A stretch of 64,000 nucleotides of DNA from an uncultured Alphaproteobacteria bacterium. GTDB taxonomy: Bacteria > Pseudomonadota > Alphaproteobacteria > Rhodobacterales > Rhodobacteraceae. The stretch is taken from NCBI GenBank assembly GCA_913031285.1, contig CAJWEI010000009.1:1-64000 (forward strand). The letters run 5' to 3'. Position numbers and translations under genes: made by a program. Of the stretch, positions 1-9,751 are shown piece by piece. The notes under the pieces were generated by a model. That model worked only from the letters and a program-made list of their open reading frames with translations, searched no databases and was not told the origin of the DNA. Numbering within the stretch: position 1 is the stretch's first letter; every line of letters begins with the position of its first letter.

Positions 1-22
1 AAAAATTACGGTTAGTTCGATT

Positions 23-904
23 TTACAAAAATGAAGTGAGAAGCTTATTAAGATATTCGCCGTATTCGTTCTTTTCAAACTGTATGGCTGCGTCTGAAAG
101 TTGCTCAAGAGAAATCCAGTTGTTTTCAAAAGCTATTTCTTCTGGGCATCCGACCTGAAGTCCTTGCCGATGTTGCAGCGTCCGCACGAAATTCCCAGCA
201 TCCAGAAGGCTGGCATGGGTTCCTGTATCCAACCAAGCATAACCACGCCCCATTTTTTGAACAGACAGCGAGCCTTCGTTTAGATATATCTCCAGCAGGC
301 TCGTAATCTCAAGCTCGCCGCGCGTTGATGGCGTTATACTTTTTGCTTTCTTGGATGCGGTTTCATCCAGAAAATATAATCCTGTAACAGCATAGTTTGA
401 TTTTGGACATACTGGCTTTTCCTCAATACTATTTGCTACTTCGTTGCTATCAAATCCAACGACCCCATAGCGCTCGGGATCAGAGACCCTATAGCCAAAA
501 ACTCTCCCGCCATGCGTTTGATCTCTGGCGTCTGTAAGAAGGTCTCTTAGTCCGTCACCATAAAAAATATTATCTCCCAACACCATGGCAGATGGAGCGC
601 CATCTAAAAAACCTTCCGCTAATAGATATGCTTGCGCAAGCCCGTCTGGAGAATGTTGGCAAATATAGGAAAGGTTGAGGCCCCATTGCGTACCGTCCCC
701 AAGCAATCTCTGAAATTGACTCATATAGTCCAGGTTTGTAATCACAGCGATTTCTTGAATGTCTGAGAGCATCAATACTGAAAGTGGATAATATATCATA
801 GGCTTGTCATAAACGGGTAGAAGTTGCTTTGAAACGCCAATCGTCGTTGGAAAAAGTCTGGATCCATAACCACCAGCAAGAATAATACCTTTGCGTTTTT
901 TCAT
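23..904 (-). CDS. rmlA: Glucose-1-phosphate thymidylyltransferase RmlA
   Basis: It joins glucose 1-phosphate and dTTP to give dTDP-glucose, the first step of dTDP-L-rhamnose synthesis in the cytoplasm. The 293-residue length is normal for the family. The nucleotide-binding loop GGYGSRLFP lies at residues 11-19, the metal-binding stretch VLGDNIFYG near residue 110 and a sugar-binding EEKP near 160. Its ATG overlaps the rmlD stop as ATGA, so it is translationally coupled and is the last of four rml genes on this strand. The product should feed rhamnose into surface polysaccharide, although no glycosyltransferase is visible before the window edge. Confidence 0.97.
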   Translation of the reverse strand: MKKRKGIILAGGYGSRLFPTTIGVSKQLLPVYDKPMIYYPLSVLMLSDIQEIAVITNLDYMSQFQRLLGDGTQWGLNLSYICQHSPDGLAQAYLLAEGFLDGAPSAMVLGDNIFYGDGLRDLLTDARDQTHGGRVFGYRVSDPERYGVVGFDSNEVANSIEEKPVCPKSNYAVTGLYFLDETASKKAKSITPSTRGELEITSLLEIYLNEGSLSVQKMGRGYAWLDTGTHASLLDAGNFVRTLQHRQGLQVGCPEEIAFENNWISLEQLSDAAIQFEKNEYGEYLNKLLTSFL

Positions 905-1755
905 GAATTAATTTCTCCAAGGTCTCGTAAAACAATCGTGAGGTCGTCGCGCCAGTCAGGTTGAGAAATATCAAATGACGTTTTCAGACTTATACAATTT
1001 AGTCTTGAATTTAGCGGTCGCTTTGCAAGCGTTGGGTAATGTGAGGTTTTGATCGCCGTCACTTTTGTTGGTTTTTTTGCCTGTCTAAAAATTTCACGGG
1101 CGAAATCTGCCCGACTTATGCTCGGGGTACCACAAAAGTGGTATATGCCACTTTTACTATCAGTTTTCAGCAAAACTTTCGTAATTCTGTCACAGGTTTG
1201 AGCGATTGATCTTGCTGAAGTTGGGCCGCCAATTTGGTCCGTTACTACCTCTAGCGTGTCATGCTTATTTACAGAACGAAGCATGGTTTTAACGAAATTC
1301 TTGCCCTGCGCTGAAAAGACCCAAGACGTGCGTAAGATTGCATAATATGCCCCGGAGTTTCTTATATTGATCTCACCTTTTAATTTAGTTCGCCCGTAGG
1401 CTCCTGACGGTAAGGTAGCGCCTTCTGGAGAATTAGGCTTACTTCCAGCTCCATCAAAAACATAATCGGTAGAAATATGAACAAAGGGAATATTTAACTC
1501 TTTACAAGCGCTTGCCATTTCTTTTGGGGCATCGCTGTTGACTATCTCAGCCAAGGCTTCCTCTTCTTCAGCTTTGTCAACGGCTGTATATGCTGCGGCG
1601 TTTATCACCGCTTTTGGACGAATTTCTAAAATTTTTTTTCGGCATGCTGCTGGATTGGCTAAATCAGCGTCTAAGCGGCTTAGGCAAAGCATGTCATCAA
1701 GCGATAAAAGTTGATGAGCTACTTGGCCGGTTTTTCCAAACACCAGTGTGGTCAT
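901..1755 (-). CDS. rmlD: dTDP-4-dehydrorhamnose reductase RmlD
   Basis: This is the last step of dTDP-L-rhamnose synthesis, the NAD(P)H-dependent reduction of dTDP-4-dehydro-L-rhamnose. The Rossmann loop GKTGQVA is at the N-terminus and the short-chain-dehydrogenase pair YxxxK appears as YGRTK in mid-protein. The frame is open 18 codons further upstream, but the start chosen here ([10 protein letters not shown]) puts the Rossmann strand at the N-terminus as in homologues. It also overlaps the rmlB stop as ATGA, the same coupling seen at the rmlD-rmlA junction. The chosen protein is 284 residues. Confidence 0.95.
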   Translation of the reverse strand: MTTLVFGKTGQVAHQLLSLDDMLCLSRLDADLANPAACRKKILEIRPKAVINAAAYTAVDKAEEEEALAEIVNSDAPKEMASACKELNIPFVHISTDYVFDGAGSKPNSPEGATLPSGAYGRTKLKGEINIRNSGAYYAILRTSWVFSAQGKNFVKTMLRSVNKHDTLEVVTDQIGGPTSARSIAQTCDRITKVLLKTDSKSGIYHFCGTPSISRADFAREIFRQAKKPTKVTAIKTSHYPTLAKRPLNSRLNCISLKTSFDISQPDWRDDLTIVLRDLGEINS

Positions 1756-2792
1756 AAATCCACCCCTAGGCGCTCTTGAACGCTGTGCCGACGTTGTAGG
1801 GCCTGCCACCAGCCTTCATTCTCCAGATACCAACGCACTGTTTTCTTCAATCCCTCGTCAAGAGTAACTGAGGGCCGCCAACCAAGTTCATTTCGCATTC
1901 TAATAGGGTCAATTGCATAACGCTGATCGTGGCCTGGTCTGTCGGTTACGTAGGTTATGAGGTTTCTGTAAGGCTTTTCCGATGGGCTTAATTTGTCCAA
2001 AATTGTACAAATTTTTTGGGCAATGGTGATATTTTTTTCTTCATTTTCGCCACCAATATTATAGGTTTGTCCGTCTTTACCCCTCTCCAAAGCGCATAAA
2101 AGAGCGTCAGCATGATCTTCCACAAAAAGCCAATCTCTGACATTTTCGCCCTGCCCATAAATTGGTATAGGATGGCCCGCTAAAGCGTTTAGAATAATAA
2201 TTGGGATCAGTTTTTCGGGAAACTGATAAGGACCGTAATTGTTTGAACAATTGGTCACGATGGCGGGTAGATTGTAAGTTTCATGCCATGCGCGAACTAA
2301 GTGGTCGCTTGCGGCTTTTGACGCGGAATATGGGCTGTTAGGAGCATATGGGCTGGACTCCTTAAATTGACCCGTGTCGCCCAATGACCCATAAACTTCA
2401 TCTGTGGATACATGATGAAACCTAAAGGACTGGGGTTTATGCATATTTGTCCAATAAGCTCTGGCTGCCTCTAAAAGATGAAACGTGCCAATGATATTGG
2501 TTTGGATAAATGCATCTGGTCCATCAATGGAGCGGTCAACATGGCTTTCAGCTGCGAGGTGCATGATTGCGTTTGGTTGGAACTCTTCAAAGATTAACTG
2601 AACCGCTTTACGATCACAAATATCCGTATTGAAAAAGCTATACTTTGGATCTTTTTGGACCGCCTCCAAATTTTCAGGGCATGCGGCGTAAGTGAGGTTA
2701 TCAAGATTGGCGACACTATAACCTTGAGATATCGCCCGGCGCACCACAGCTGATCCAATAAACCCGCAACCGCCAGTTACTATAAGCTTCAT
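1752..2792 (-). CDS. rmlB: dTDP-glucose 4,6-dehydratase RmlB
   Basis: It converts dTDP-glucose to dTDP-4-dehydro-6-deoxyglucose using bound NAD+. It is an extended short-chain dehydrogenase: NAD loop [11 protein letters not shown] at residues 7-17, catalytic STDEVYG around residue 130 and YSASK around residue 160. The length of 346 residues is typical. It follows rmlC with a single-base gap and overlaps rmlD by 4 bases, so the four genes form one transcription unit. Confidence 0.97.
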   Translation of the reverse strand: MKLIVTGGCGFIGSAVVRRAISQGYSVANLDNLTYAACPENLEAVQKDPKYSFFNTDICDRKAVQLIFEEFQPNAIMHLAAESHVDRSIDGPDAFIQTNIIGTFHLLEAARAYWTNMHKPQSFRFHHVSTDEVYGSLGDTGQFKESSPYAPNSPYSASKAASDHLVRAWHETYNLPAIVTNCSNNYGPYQFPEKLIPIIILNALAGHPIPIYGQGENVRDWLFVEDHADALLCALERGKDGQTYNIGGENEEKNITIAQKICTILDKLSPSEKPYRNLITYVTDRPGHDQRYAIDPIRMRNELGWRPSVTLDEGLKKTVRWYLENEGWWQALQRRHSVQERLGVDL

Positions 2793-2793
2793 G

Positions 2794-3354
2794 TCAGGGC
2801 CCGATGTATTTAAATGGGTTAATTAAATCCTTCAAGAAAGGCGCGCTTTTGTCTTTATCTGACAGAATAGCAGTGTGGCTATCCAACGGCCAGTCAATTT
2901 CAAAAGCAGGATCGTTAAAGCGGACTGTAACGTCATATTCTGGCGCATAATAGTTGGAACATTTGTAAATAATCTCGGTATTGTTTTCCAGAGAGATAAA
3001 ACCGTGCAGAAATCCTATGGGAATAAATAATTGCTTACCATTTTCAAAGCTCAGCTCGTGGCCAACCCAATCACCAAACGTGGGACTGCCTTTCCTAATA
3101 TCGACAGCCACATCATATAGGCTGCCTCTGCCACATCTCACAAGTTTGGCTTGAGAAAAAGGTGGAGATTGAAAATGTAACCCACGAACGATATCTTTTT
3201 TGAAGGATAGTGAGTGATTATCCTGCACAAAATCAACGTCAACTCCTTGGTCGTTTAGTCGCTTCTTATTCCAAGTTTCAGAGAAAAAACCTCTTTCGTC
3301 TGCAAACCGAGCAGGGGATAAAAGTTTAACATCGGGGATATTATTCTTCGCCAA
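2794..3354 (-). CDS. rmlC: dTDP-4-dehydrorhamnose 3,5-epimerase RmlC
   Basis: A cupin-fold epimerase acting on dTDP-4-dehydro-6-deoxyglucose at C3 and C5. The 186-residue protein has the catalytic histidine in [10 protein letters not shown] (about residue 60), the aspartate segment [14 protein letters not shown], and the [10 protein letters not shown] stretch typical of RmlC. It is the first gene of rmlC-rmlB-rmlD-rmlA. The promoter probably lies in the roughly 200-base gap before gcvP, where no other gene could be supported. Confidence 0.96.
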   Translation of the reverse strand: MAKNNIPDVKLLSPARFADERGFFSETWNKKRLNDQGVDVDFVQDNHSLSFKKDIVRGLHFQSPPFSQAKLVRCGRGSLYDVAVDIRKGSPTFGDWVGHELSFENGKQLFIPIGFLHGFISLENNTEIIYKCSNYYAPEYDVTVRFNDPAFEIDWPLDSHTAILSDKDKSAPFLKDLINPFKYIGP

Positions 3355-3559
3355 AATAAGTCTTGCCTATATAAATTGTCATTCTTTTTATCCAACTAAT
3401 AACACATAGTATTGAAAATGCTTATGTTTCAATTTCCAAAATTCAAATAGGATTCTGTCTTGCAGGAATTGCTGACATAAGTATCCTGATGAGCCTGGAT
3501 CACATGGATTATTGGGCACAGGTCGGATACTGGGCAAATAACCGGCGGGGCTAAATACA

Positions 3560-6409
3560 TTATTCCGCAGCTTCCACATATTCAGACATAGGTGGGCAAG
3601 TGCAGATCAAATTCCGGTCGCCATAAACATTGTCGACGCGATTAACCGGTGGCCAGTATTTGTCCACTCTGAAAGCTCCAGGAGGATAGCAGCCTTGTTC
3701 ACGAGTATATGGCCGTTTCCAAGCGCCTACCAGATCCTCAACTGTATGAGGTGCGTTTTTCAGCGGATTATTGTCTCGGTCGATCTTTTCATTTTCAATA
3801 TCAAAAATCTCTTGCCGGATTCCCAACATAGCATTGCAAAATCTATCTAATTCAGCTTTGGTTTCTGACTCTGTAGGTTCGACCATCAGGGTGCCTGAGA
3901 CTGGCCAACTCATTGTTGGTGCGTGAAACCCACAGTCAATGAGCCGTTTTGCAATGTCTTCTACGCTTACACCTGCCGAAGCCTCAAACGGGCGAACGTC
4001 TAAAATACATTCATGTGCAACGCGCCCAGTTGGACCTCTATAGAGGACGTCAAACGCATTCTTTAGGCGTTGCGCAATGTAATTCGCATTCAGAATCGCA
4101 ACCCGTGTTGCTTGCGTAAGGCCGTCACCACCCATCATCAAGCAATATGCCCAGCTGATCGGTAAAAGCGAAGGTGATCCAAAAGGTGCTGCTGAGACAG
4201 GGCCAGTGTTGCCTCCGGTTTCAGGATGTCCGGGCAAATGAGGTATCAGGTGTGATTTTACCCCGATAGGCCCCATGCCTGGGCCTCCCCCACCATGGGG
4301 GATGCAGAATGTTTTATGCAAATTTAAGTGGCTCACGTCACCGCCAAGGTCTGCGGGGCGCGATAGGCCAACCATGGCATTCATATTGGCTCCATCTATG
4401 TAGACCTGGCCGCCATGATCATGCGTGATCGCACAAATTTCATGCACTGTTTCTTCAAAAACTCCGTGGGTCGATGGGTAAGTGATCATGCACCCTGCTA
4501 GCTCTTTGGCATGTCGTTTGGCTTTTTCGTGGAAATCTTTGAGATCGATATCACCATTTTTAGCAATTCCAATCGGAACAACTTTCCAACCGACCATCTG
4601 TGCGCTCGCTGGGTTCGTTCCGTGCGCTGACGTCGGAATAAGACATATATCGCGATGCCCTTCACCTCGGGACTGGTGAAATTCTGAAATTGTTAAGAGT
4701 CCTGCATATTCACCTTGGGCGCCAGAATTTGGCTGCATCGAAATGGCATCGTAGCCTGTAATATCACAAAGCTTTTGCGATAGGTCCGTGATCATTTCTT
4801 GAAACCCAAGGGCCTGATCCTTGGGTGCAAATGGATGCAAGAGTGAAAATTCTCGCCAACTCACGGGCATCATCTCCGCAGCTGAGTTAAGCTTCATTGT
4901 ACATGAGCCGAGAGGTATCATTGCCCGGTCAAGCGCAAGATCGCGATCTGCAAGGCGTCGCATGTACCGCATCATCTCTGTCTCTGCACGGTTCATGTGA
5001 AAGACTTCATGATTTAGGAATGATGTTCGTCGATAAAGCGAAAGAGGTACGCGGTATTCGTGCTGGAGTTCATCATCTCTGCGGACAATTCCAAAGGCAC
5101 GCCATACAGCTTCGGTCGTATCGCGTCGCGTGCGCTCGTCCAATGAAATACCCACTTTGGTTTTTCCAACGGCACGTAAATTAACCCCTTCATTAATAGC
5201 CGCTTTCATAATAGTATTTTGAAGCAATCCAACATCTACGGTTATTGTATCAAAAAACGCATCTGGTTCTACATTAAACCCGTTTTCTTCTAAACCCTTT
5301 GCAAGCCGGACAGTTTTGCGGTGAATGCGTTGCGCAATCGCTTTGAGCCCTTCTGGACCATGAAAAACACCATAAAAAGAGGCCATTACAGCCAATAGTG
5401 CTTGAGCGGTACAGACGTTTGATGTTGCTTTTTCACGTCTTATATGCTGCTCGCGTGTCTGAAGGGATAACCGGTAGGCTTTATTCCCGTGCGAGTCTAT
5501 TGAAACGCCCACGATGCGCCCTGGCATAGATCTTTTAAAAACATCTTTGGTCGCCATATAGGCCGCATGTGGTCCTCCATAGCCAATGGGGACACCAAAA
5601 CGTTGAGTGCTGCCAACTGCAATGTCAGCTCCCATTTCACTAGGCTCTTTTAGAATTGTAAGGGCAAGTGGATCCGCGCAAACAATCCCAATTCCCTTTG
5701 CGCTGTGTAAAGCTGATATGGCATCCGTAAAATCGCTTACGCTGCCGTATGTGCCTGGATATTGGAATATCGCGCCAAAGAAGTGTTCTGCCATCATATT
5801 TTTGGGGTTATCAACGGTTAGTTCAATTCCGAGTGGTTTGGCCCGAGTTCGCATCACTTCAATATTCTGTGGATGGCAGTTTTTATCAACAAAGAACCCA
5901 AGCGATGTTGATTTTGAAACGCGCTGGGCCATGGTCATCGCTTCTGCACAAGCTGTAGCTTCATCCAGCAGAGATGCATTGGATATTTCCAGCCCAGTCA
6001 AGTCAGAAATCATTGTTTGGAAATTAAGTAAAGCTTCCAGGCGGCCCTGACTAATTTCTGGCTGATAAGGCGTATAAGCCGTATACCACGCAGGATTTTC
6101 CAAAATATTTCGCTGGATAACTGGGGGCGTCACAGTGCCATAATAACCCTGGCCGATCAAACTGGTGAGAACAATATTTTTGGATGCAGTCACTCGCATA
6201 TGATACAGAAGTTCGCGCTCTGACTTAGCTTTTCCAAAATCGAGAGGCTCTCCCTGCCGAATTGATTTTGGAAGTGTATCATTGATCAAGCAGTCGATAT
6301 TCGAGTAGCCCATAGTTTTAAGCATCTCATCCATTTCAGCTGGTGACGGACCTATGTGACGGCGGTTTGCAAAGTCGTACGGAAGATACTCGGTTGGCTT
6401 AAAGGGCAT
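3560..6409 (-). CDS. gcvP: Glycine dehydrogenase (decarboxylating), P protein
   Basis: The PLP-dependent P protein of the glycine cleavage system. It decarboxylates glycine and passes the aminomethyl group to the lipoyl arm of GcvH. At 949 residues it is the long fused form, with both halves of the split enzyme in one chain. The PLP lysine is Lys699 in [18 protein letters not shown]. An AGGAG lies just before the ATG. It is the last gene of gcvT-gcvH-gcvP, 72 bases after gcvH, and should be governed by the glycine riboswitch upstream of gcvT. Confidence 0.98.
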   Translation of the reverse strand: MPFKPTEYLPYDFANRRHIGPSPAEMDEMLKTMGYSNIDCLINDTLPKSIRQGEPLDFGKAKSERELLYHMRVTASKNIVLTSLIGQGYYGTVTPPVIQRNILENPAWYTAYTPYQPEISQGRLEALLNFQTMISDLTGLEISNASLLDEATACAEAMTMAQRVSKSTSLGFFVDKNCHPQNIEVMRTRAKPLGIELTVDNPKNMMAEHFFGAIFQYPGTYGSVSDFTDAISALHSAKGIGIVCADPLALTILKEPSEMGADIAVGSTQRFGVPIGYGGPHAAYMATKDVFKRSMPGRIVGVSIDSHGNKAYRLSLQTREQHIRREKATSNVCTAQALLAVMASFYGVFHGPEGLKAIAQRIHRKTVRLAKGLEENGFNVEPDAFFDTITVDVGLLQNTIMKAAINEGVNLRAVGKTKVGISLDERTRRDTTEAVWRAFGIVRRDDELQHEYRVPLSLYRRTSFLNHEVFHMNRAETEMMRYMRRLADRDLALDRAMIPLGSCTMKLNSAAEMMPVSWREFSLLHPFAPKDQALGFQEMITDLSQKLCDITGYDAISMQPNSGAQGEYAGLLTISEFHQSRGEGHRDICLIPTSAHGTNPASAQMVGWKVVPIGIAKNGDIDLKDFHEKAKRHAKELAGCMITYPSTHGVFEETVHEICAITHDHGGQVYIDGANMNAMVGLSRPADLGGDVSHLNLHKTFCIPHGGGGPGMGPIGVKSHLIPHLPGHPETGGNTGPVSAAPFGSPSLLPISWAYCLMMGGDGLTQATRVAILNANYIAQRLKNAFDVLYRGPTGRVAHECILDVRPFEASAGVSVEDIAKRLIDCGFHAPTMSWPVSGTLMVEPTESETKAELDRFCNAMLGIRQEIFDIENEKIDRDNNPLKNAPHTVEDLVGAWKRPYTREQGCYPPGAFRVDKYWPPVNRVDNVYGDRNLICTCPPMSEYVEAAE

Positions 6410-6481
6410 TGTTTTCTCCTAGACATGTCTTTGATCGATTCATTAGTCTCTGAAGCATTATCTTACTGGTTAAACAGACTA

Positions 6482-6841
6482 TTAAGAGATCAACTTATTA
6501 TAGCTACGCTCATCCATATAATCGTCCATTTGGCTAAGATCGTCAGGTTTAACCTTAAAAAACCAACCTACACCAAGAGGGTCTTCGTTGATTTTTGAAG
6601 GCTCATCTATGATCGCTTGGTTCACTTCGACAATTTCACCATCGATAGGCGCCAGAATGTCTGACGCGGCCTTTACGCTTTCTATAACAGCGGCTTCGTC
6701 GTCTTTTGAAACTGTTTGACCTTCGTCTGGCAGCTCGACAAAAACGATGTCACCAAGTTGTGTGCTTGCGTGCTCTGTGATCCCAACCACTACCAAATCA
6801 TCCTCAATACGCAGCCATTCGTGCTCCTCGGTGAATTTCAT
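6482..6841 (-). CDS. gcvH: Glycine cleavage system H protein
   Basis: The lipoyl carrier protein that shuttles the aminomethyl group between GcvP, GcvT and the lipoamide dehydrogenase L protein. It has 119 residues. The lipoylation site is Lys57 in ESVKAASD, and the N-terminal HEWL is characteristic. A GGAGAG ribosome site precedes the ATG. It sits 17 bases after gcvT. No L protein gene is present here, so that subunit must come from elsewhere. Confidence 0.98.
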   Translation of the reverse strand: MKFTEEHEWLRIEDDLVVVGITEHASTQLGDIVFVELPDEGQTVSKDDEAAVIESVKAASDILAPIDGEIVEVNQAIIDEPSKINEDPLGVGWFFKVKPDDLSQMDDYMDERSYNKLIS

Positions 6842-6858
6842 ATTATCTCTCCATTTCT

Positions 6859-7974
6859 TTAACGTTTAAAATTTGGTCCTGTGAAGGGGAGTTTTGCAGT
6901 TTTCACTGGTAGGCGTTTTCCGCGCACTTCTCCGAAAATCATTGTGTCGGGTTGCGCAAATCTCGATGAAACATAACCCATCGAAATGGGTGCTCTGACG
7001 GTTGGTCCAAATCCACCGGATGTTATCATACCGATCTCTTCTATGCTATCTTCTGTTTCGAATAACTTGCTGCCCTCGCGCATGGGCGCTCTACCAATGG
7101 GTTGAAGGCCAACTCTTTTTTTGGCTGGTCCGTCAGCTAAATCGCGTAAAATCCGATTTGCACCCGGAAAGCCGCCTTTATCTCTGCGGCGGCGCTGAAT
7201 TGCCCATTCCAACCCAGCTTCAATCGGTGATGTGCGTAGATCTATATCATTGCCGTAAAGGCAAAGACCTGCCTCGAGCCTGAGTGAGTCCCGCGCACCT
7301 AGGCCGATCAATTCCACATCTCCATGCTCAACTAGTAAGTTTGCCAGATCTACGGCTACAGTCTTTGGTGTTGAAATCTCAAACCCGTCTTCGCCGGTAT
7401 AACCTGAGCGTGATACCCAGCATTCTGCACCGGCGAGTGGAATAGTTTCCAAATCCATGAATTTCATATTGCAAATTGCGGGATAGTGTTCTGCTAAAAC
7501 ATCCTCAGCCATAGGCCCTTGTAGTGCTAAAAGGGACCTATTTTGTAAATGTTTGACGCTTATTTCAGGACTAATCTTTTCACGAAAATAGGCAAGGTCA
7601 GCTCCTACACAAGCAGCGTTAACCACCATAAAGATGTGATCACCGCGATTGGCGAAAATGATGTCATCCCGGATACCACCATTTTCATTTGTCAGAAACC
7701 CGTATCTCTGACGTCCTTCTTTAAGGTTTATGACATCCATTGGGATCAGAGCTTCAAGTTCGGCTGCGACTTGCTCATAGTTTTTGCCCCGCAGTACTAG
7801 TTGCCCCATATGGCTGACATCAAAAAGCCCTGCTTTCTGTCGAGTATGAAGGTGTTCTTTCATGACCCCCAGAGGGTATTGGACCGGCATGTCATAGCCA
7901 CCAAAGGGAACCATTTTGGCACCTTTTTTTAGGTGCAGGTCATAAAACGGAGTTCGAAGGTGCTCGTCGATCAT
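6859..7974 (-). CDS. gcvT: Aminomethyltransferase, T protein
   Basis: The T protein of glycine cleavage: it transfers the methylene group from the aminomethyl-lipoyl arm to tetrahydrofolate, releasing ammonia. It has 371 residues, with the N-terminal folate-binding fold and the GYTGEDGFEIS motif near residue 190. It is the first gene of the operon and lies about 85 bases downstream of the tandem riboswitch. A second, divergent GcvT-family gene lies at 55402-56562 and is not part of this system. Confidence 0.96.
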   Translation of the reverse strand: MIDEHLRTPFYDLHLKKGAKMVPFGGYDMPVQYPLGVMKEHLHTRQKAGLFDVSHMGQLVLRGKNYEQVAAELEALIPMDVINLKEGRQRYGFLTNENGGIRDDIIFANRGDHIFMVVNAACVGADLAYFREKISPEISVKHLQNRSLLALQGPMAEDVLAEHYPAICNMKFMDLETIPLAGAECWVSRSGYTGEDGFEISTPKTVAVDLANLLVEHGDVELIGLGARDSLRLEAGLCLYGNDIDLRTSPIEAGLEWAIQRRRRDKGGFPGANRILRDLADGPAKKRVGLQPIGRAPMREGSKLFETEDSIEEIGMITSGGFGPTVRAPISMGYVSSRFAQPDTMIFGEVRGKRLPVKTAKLPFTGPNFKR

Positions 7975-8014
7975 CTAATACTCTTTTTCCCGTCCAGGCT
8001 TGAATTATTTTCCC

Positions 8015-8037
8015 GGCACCATATTGTGCATGGTGCC
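8015..8037 (-). promoter_or_regulatory. Hairpin between riboswitch and gcvT, likely expression platform
   Basis: A perfect 8-base inverted repeat (GGCACCAT / ATGGTGCC, 7-base loop) lies between aptamer 2 and the gcvT start. On the minus strand it is followed by GGGAAAATAATT, which is not a proper U-tract. A classical intrinsic terminator is therefore not obvious, and control could be by RNA refolding, translation or a non-canonical terminator. Confidence 0.6.
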
Positions 8038-8060
8038 TAAGCGCCAAGCGGATGATGCCC

Positions 8061-8205
8061 CCCCTGTCCTTTTGCCTGAGATCGTTATCCCTTCGGCGAA
8101 TGCAAAGCATTTCTCTCCAGAGTAGTTATTTTACATCGGTCCTTTTGCCTGAGAGTTTCCGGGGGCGGTTGCTCCTTCGGCACTGGCTTATCCAGTTCTC
8201 CCGAT
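8061..8205 (-). ncRNA. Tandem glycine riboswitch (two aptamers)
   Basis: Read on the minus strand, two glycine aptamers follow each other. Aptamer 1 spans 8205-8139 and carries GCCGAAGGAGCAA and CTCAGGCAAAAGGAC. Aptamer 2 spans 8121-8061 and carries GCCGAAGGGATAACG and the same CTCAGGCAAAAGGAC. They are separated by an AT-rich linker of about 17 bases. This is the classic cooperative arrangement upstream of gcvT, where glycine usually turns expression on. The gene order (riboswitch, gcvT, gcvH, gcvP) fits that role. Confidence 0.96.
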
Positions 8206-8304
8206 TATCGATCTAACATTAGTATGTGATTTGATGCTGAACAAGCAAAATATTGATCTAAGGAGTGAATTGACAATGCTGTTCACTTACGCCACTGATT
8301 TACA

Positions 8305-8874
8305 ATGAATGATCCATATTTTTTTGGCTACGGCAGTCTCGTAAACTTATCAACCCATTCATATTCCAATCTTCGCGCGGCTGAAATTGTCGGTTGGCGC
8401 CGGGTTTGGAAGACCACCAGCAATGGAAAATCTGCTCTATTGAGCATTAGACCGTCTTTTAAGGGCTCACTTCTGGGTGTTGTTGCAAGAGTTCCAAAGG
8501 GAGATTGGCGCGCGCTTGACGAGCGTGAAACAGGATATCATCGCCAAGATGTTACAGATGTGTTGTATTGTAACGGTTTAAAGCCGCAAACCTGCTCGGT
8601 CTATATTGTTTCTAAGCCGGCAGATCCGAAGGTGGAAGTGAATTCTCCAATTTTGTTAACTTACCTTGACGTGGTCTTACAGGGGTTTTTGCGTGTTTAT
8701 GGAGAACATGGACCCAAAGAATTCTTTGCTATGACAGATAGTTGGGATCGGCCAGTTCTGGATGACCGCGCTGATCCAAGGTACCCAAGGCATCAAGCGC
8801 TGAGCGAAGACGAAACTGCGATGGTCAGTGATCTATTGAAAGAGTATAGCCTTTATCCGGTTAAATCGCTTTAA
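8305..8874 (+). CDS. Gamma-glutamylcyclotransferase-like protein
   Basis: A member of the gamma-glutamylcyclotransferase/AIG2 fold, which releases 5-oxoproline from gamma-glutamyl amines or dipeptides. The N-terminal FFGYGSLVN (residues 5-13) is the family's substrate-anion loop, and DERETGYHR near residue 75 carries the expected catalytic glutamate. It has 189 residues and is probably cytoplasmic. It converges with the transaminase gene, overlapping by 14 bases at the 3' ends. The true substrate is unknown. Its position beside a D-glutamate module is suggestive but not proof of a link. Confidence 0.85.
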   Translation: MNDPYFFGYGSLVNLSTHSYSNLRAAEIVGWRRVWKTTSNGKSALLSIRPSFKGSLLGVVARVPKGDWRALDERETGYHRQDVTDVLYCNGLKPQTCSVYIVSKPADPKVEVNSPILLTYLDVVLQGFLRVYGEHGPKEFFAMTDSWDRPVLDDRADPRYPRHQALSEDETAMVSDLLKEYSLYPVKSL

Positions 8875-9724
8875 GTATGCTTTCTTCCAAATAAATTTCG
8901 CGCAGACGTGTTGCTACAGGTCCGGGGGTTCCTTGACCTACTGCCTGTTGGTCAATTTCTACAACAGGCATTACGAACATACTGGCTGAAGTTATAAACG
9001 CCTCATCAGCCTGCTGCGCCTCTTCAATAGTAAAGTTGCGTTCCACAACCTCCATTTGCGCTTCCTCCGCAAATCGCAAAACGGCAGATCGTGTGATCCC
9101 GCTGAGAATTTCACTTGAAAGAGCGCGCGTGATGATCTGACCATTTTTGACAATATATGCGTTATTGCTTGTACCTTCGGTGACAGAGCCTTCCTGCACC
9201 ATCCAAGCATCATCGGCACCAACTTTTTTTGCCATCATTTTGCCCATTGATGGATAGAGAAGTTGCACAGTTTTTATATCCCTACGACCCCAGCGCATAT
9301 CTTCGATACTGATCACCTTTAGACCTTTTTTTGCAACTGGATTATTTGAAAGCCCGGGCTTACTTTGTGTGAACAAGACAATTGTTTGCGGAGTTGTTTG
9401 AGGGTCTGGAAAAACAAAATCCCGATCCTCTGGTGCGCCGCGCGTGATTTGCAGATATATCATGCCTTCGTTCACTTCGTTGATTATGATTAGCTTGCGG
9501 TGAATAGCTAAAAGGTCGTCCTCGGAAATTTGTCGTTTTATATCAAGCTCTCGGAGTGAACGTTCAAGCCGTGCAAAGTGACCATTAAAATCGATTAGCT
9601 TGCCGCCAAGAACCGAAGTCACTTCGTAAACTCCGTCAGCCATTAAAAACCCACGGTCAAAAATAGAAATTTTAGCATCTTTTTCTGGCAGATACTGCCC
9701 ATTAACATAGACTGTGCGGGTCAC
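8861..9724 (-). CDS. dat: D-amino-acid transaminase (class IV)
   Basis: A PLP enzyme of fold type IV exchanging amino groups between D-amino acids and 2-oxo acids. It has 287 residues. The PLP lysine is expected at Lys151 in RRDIKTVQLL, and the phosphate-binding TEGTSNNAYIV follows near residue 185. The start is GTG, chosen because AGGA lies 6 bases upstream; the ATG two bases earlier is out of frame. It is the third gene of a minus-strand run after dgcN and dgcA, 27 bases downstream of dgcA. A branched-chain or 4-amino-4-deoxychorismate enzyme is the main alternative. Confidence 0.85.
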   Translation of the reverse strand: MTRTVYVNGQYLPEKDAKISIFDRGFLMADGVYEVTSVLGGKLIDFNGHFARLERSLRELDIKRQISEDDLLAIHRKLIIINEVNEGMIYLQITRGAPEDRDFVFPDPQTTPQTIVLFTQSKPGLSNNPVAKKGLKVISIEDMRWGRRDIKTVQLLYPSMGKMMAKKVGADDAWMVQEGSVTEGTSNNAYIVKNGQIITRALSSEILSGITRSAVLRFAEEAQMEVVERNFTIEEAQQADEAFITSASMFVMPVVEIDQQAVGQGTPGPVATRLREIYLEESILKAI

Positions 9725-9751
9725 ATTATTTCCTTTTTCATCGATACAGGC

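Noticed and set aside
3388-3579. 63-codon minus-strand frame between rmlC and gcvP
   Set aside because: It overlaps the gcvP 3' end, has no recognisable motif and no convincing ribosome site.
5607-6050. 147-codon plus-strand frame inside gcvP
   Set aside because: It is antisense to a well-supported gene and shows no domain or start signal.
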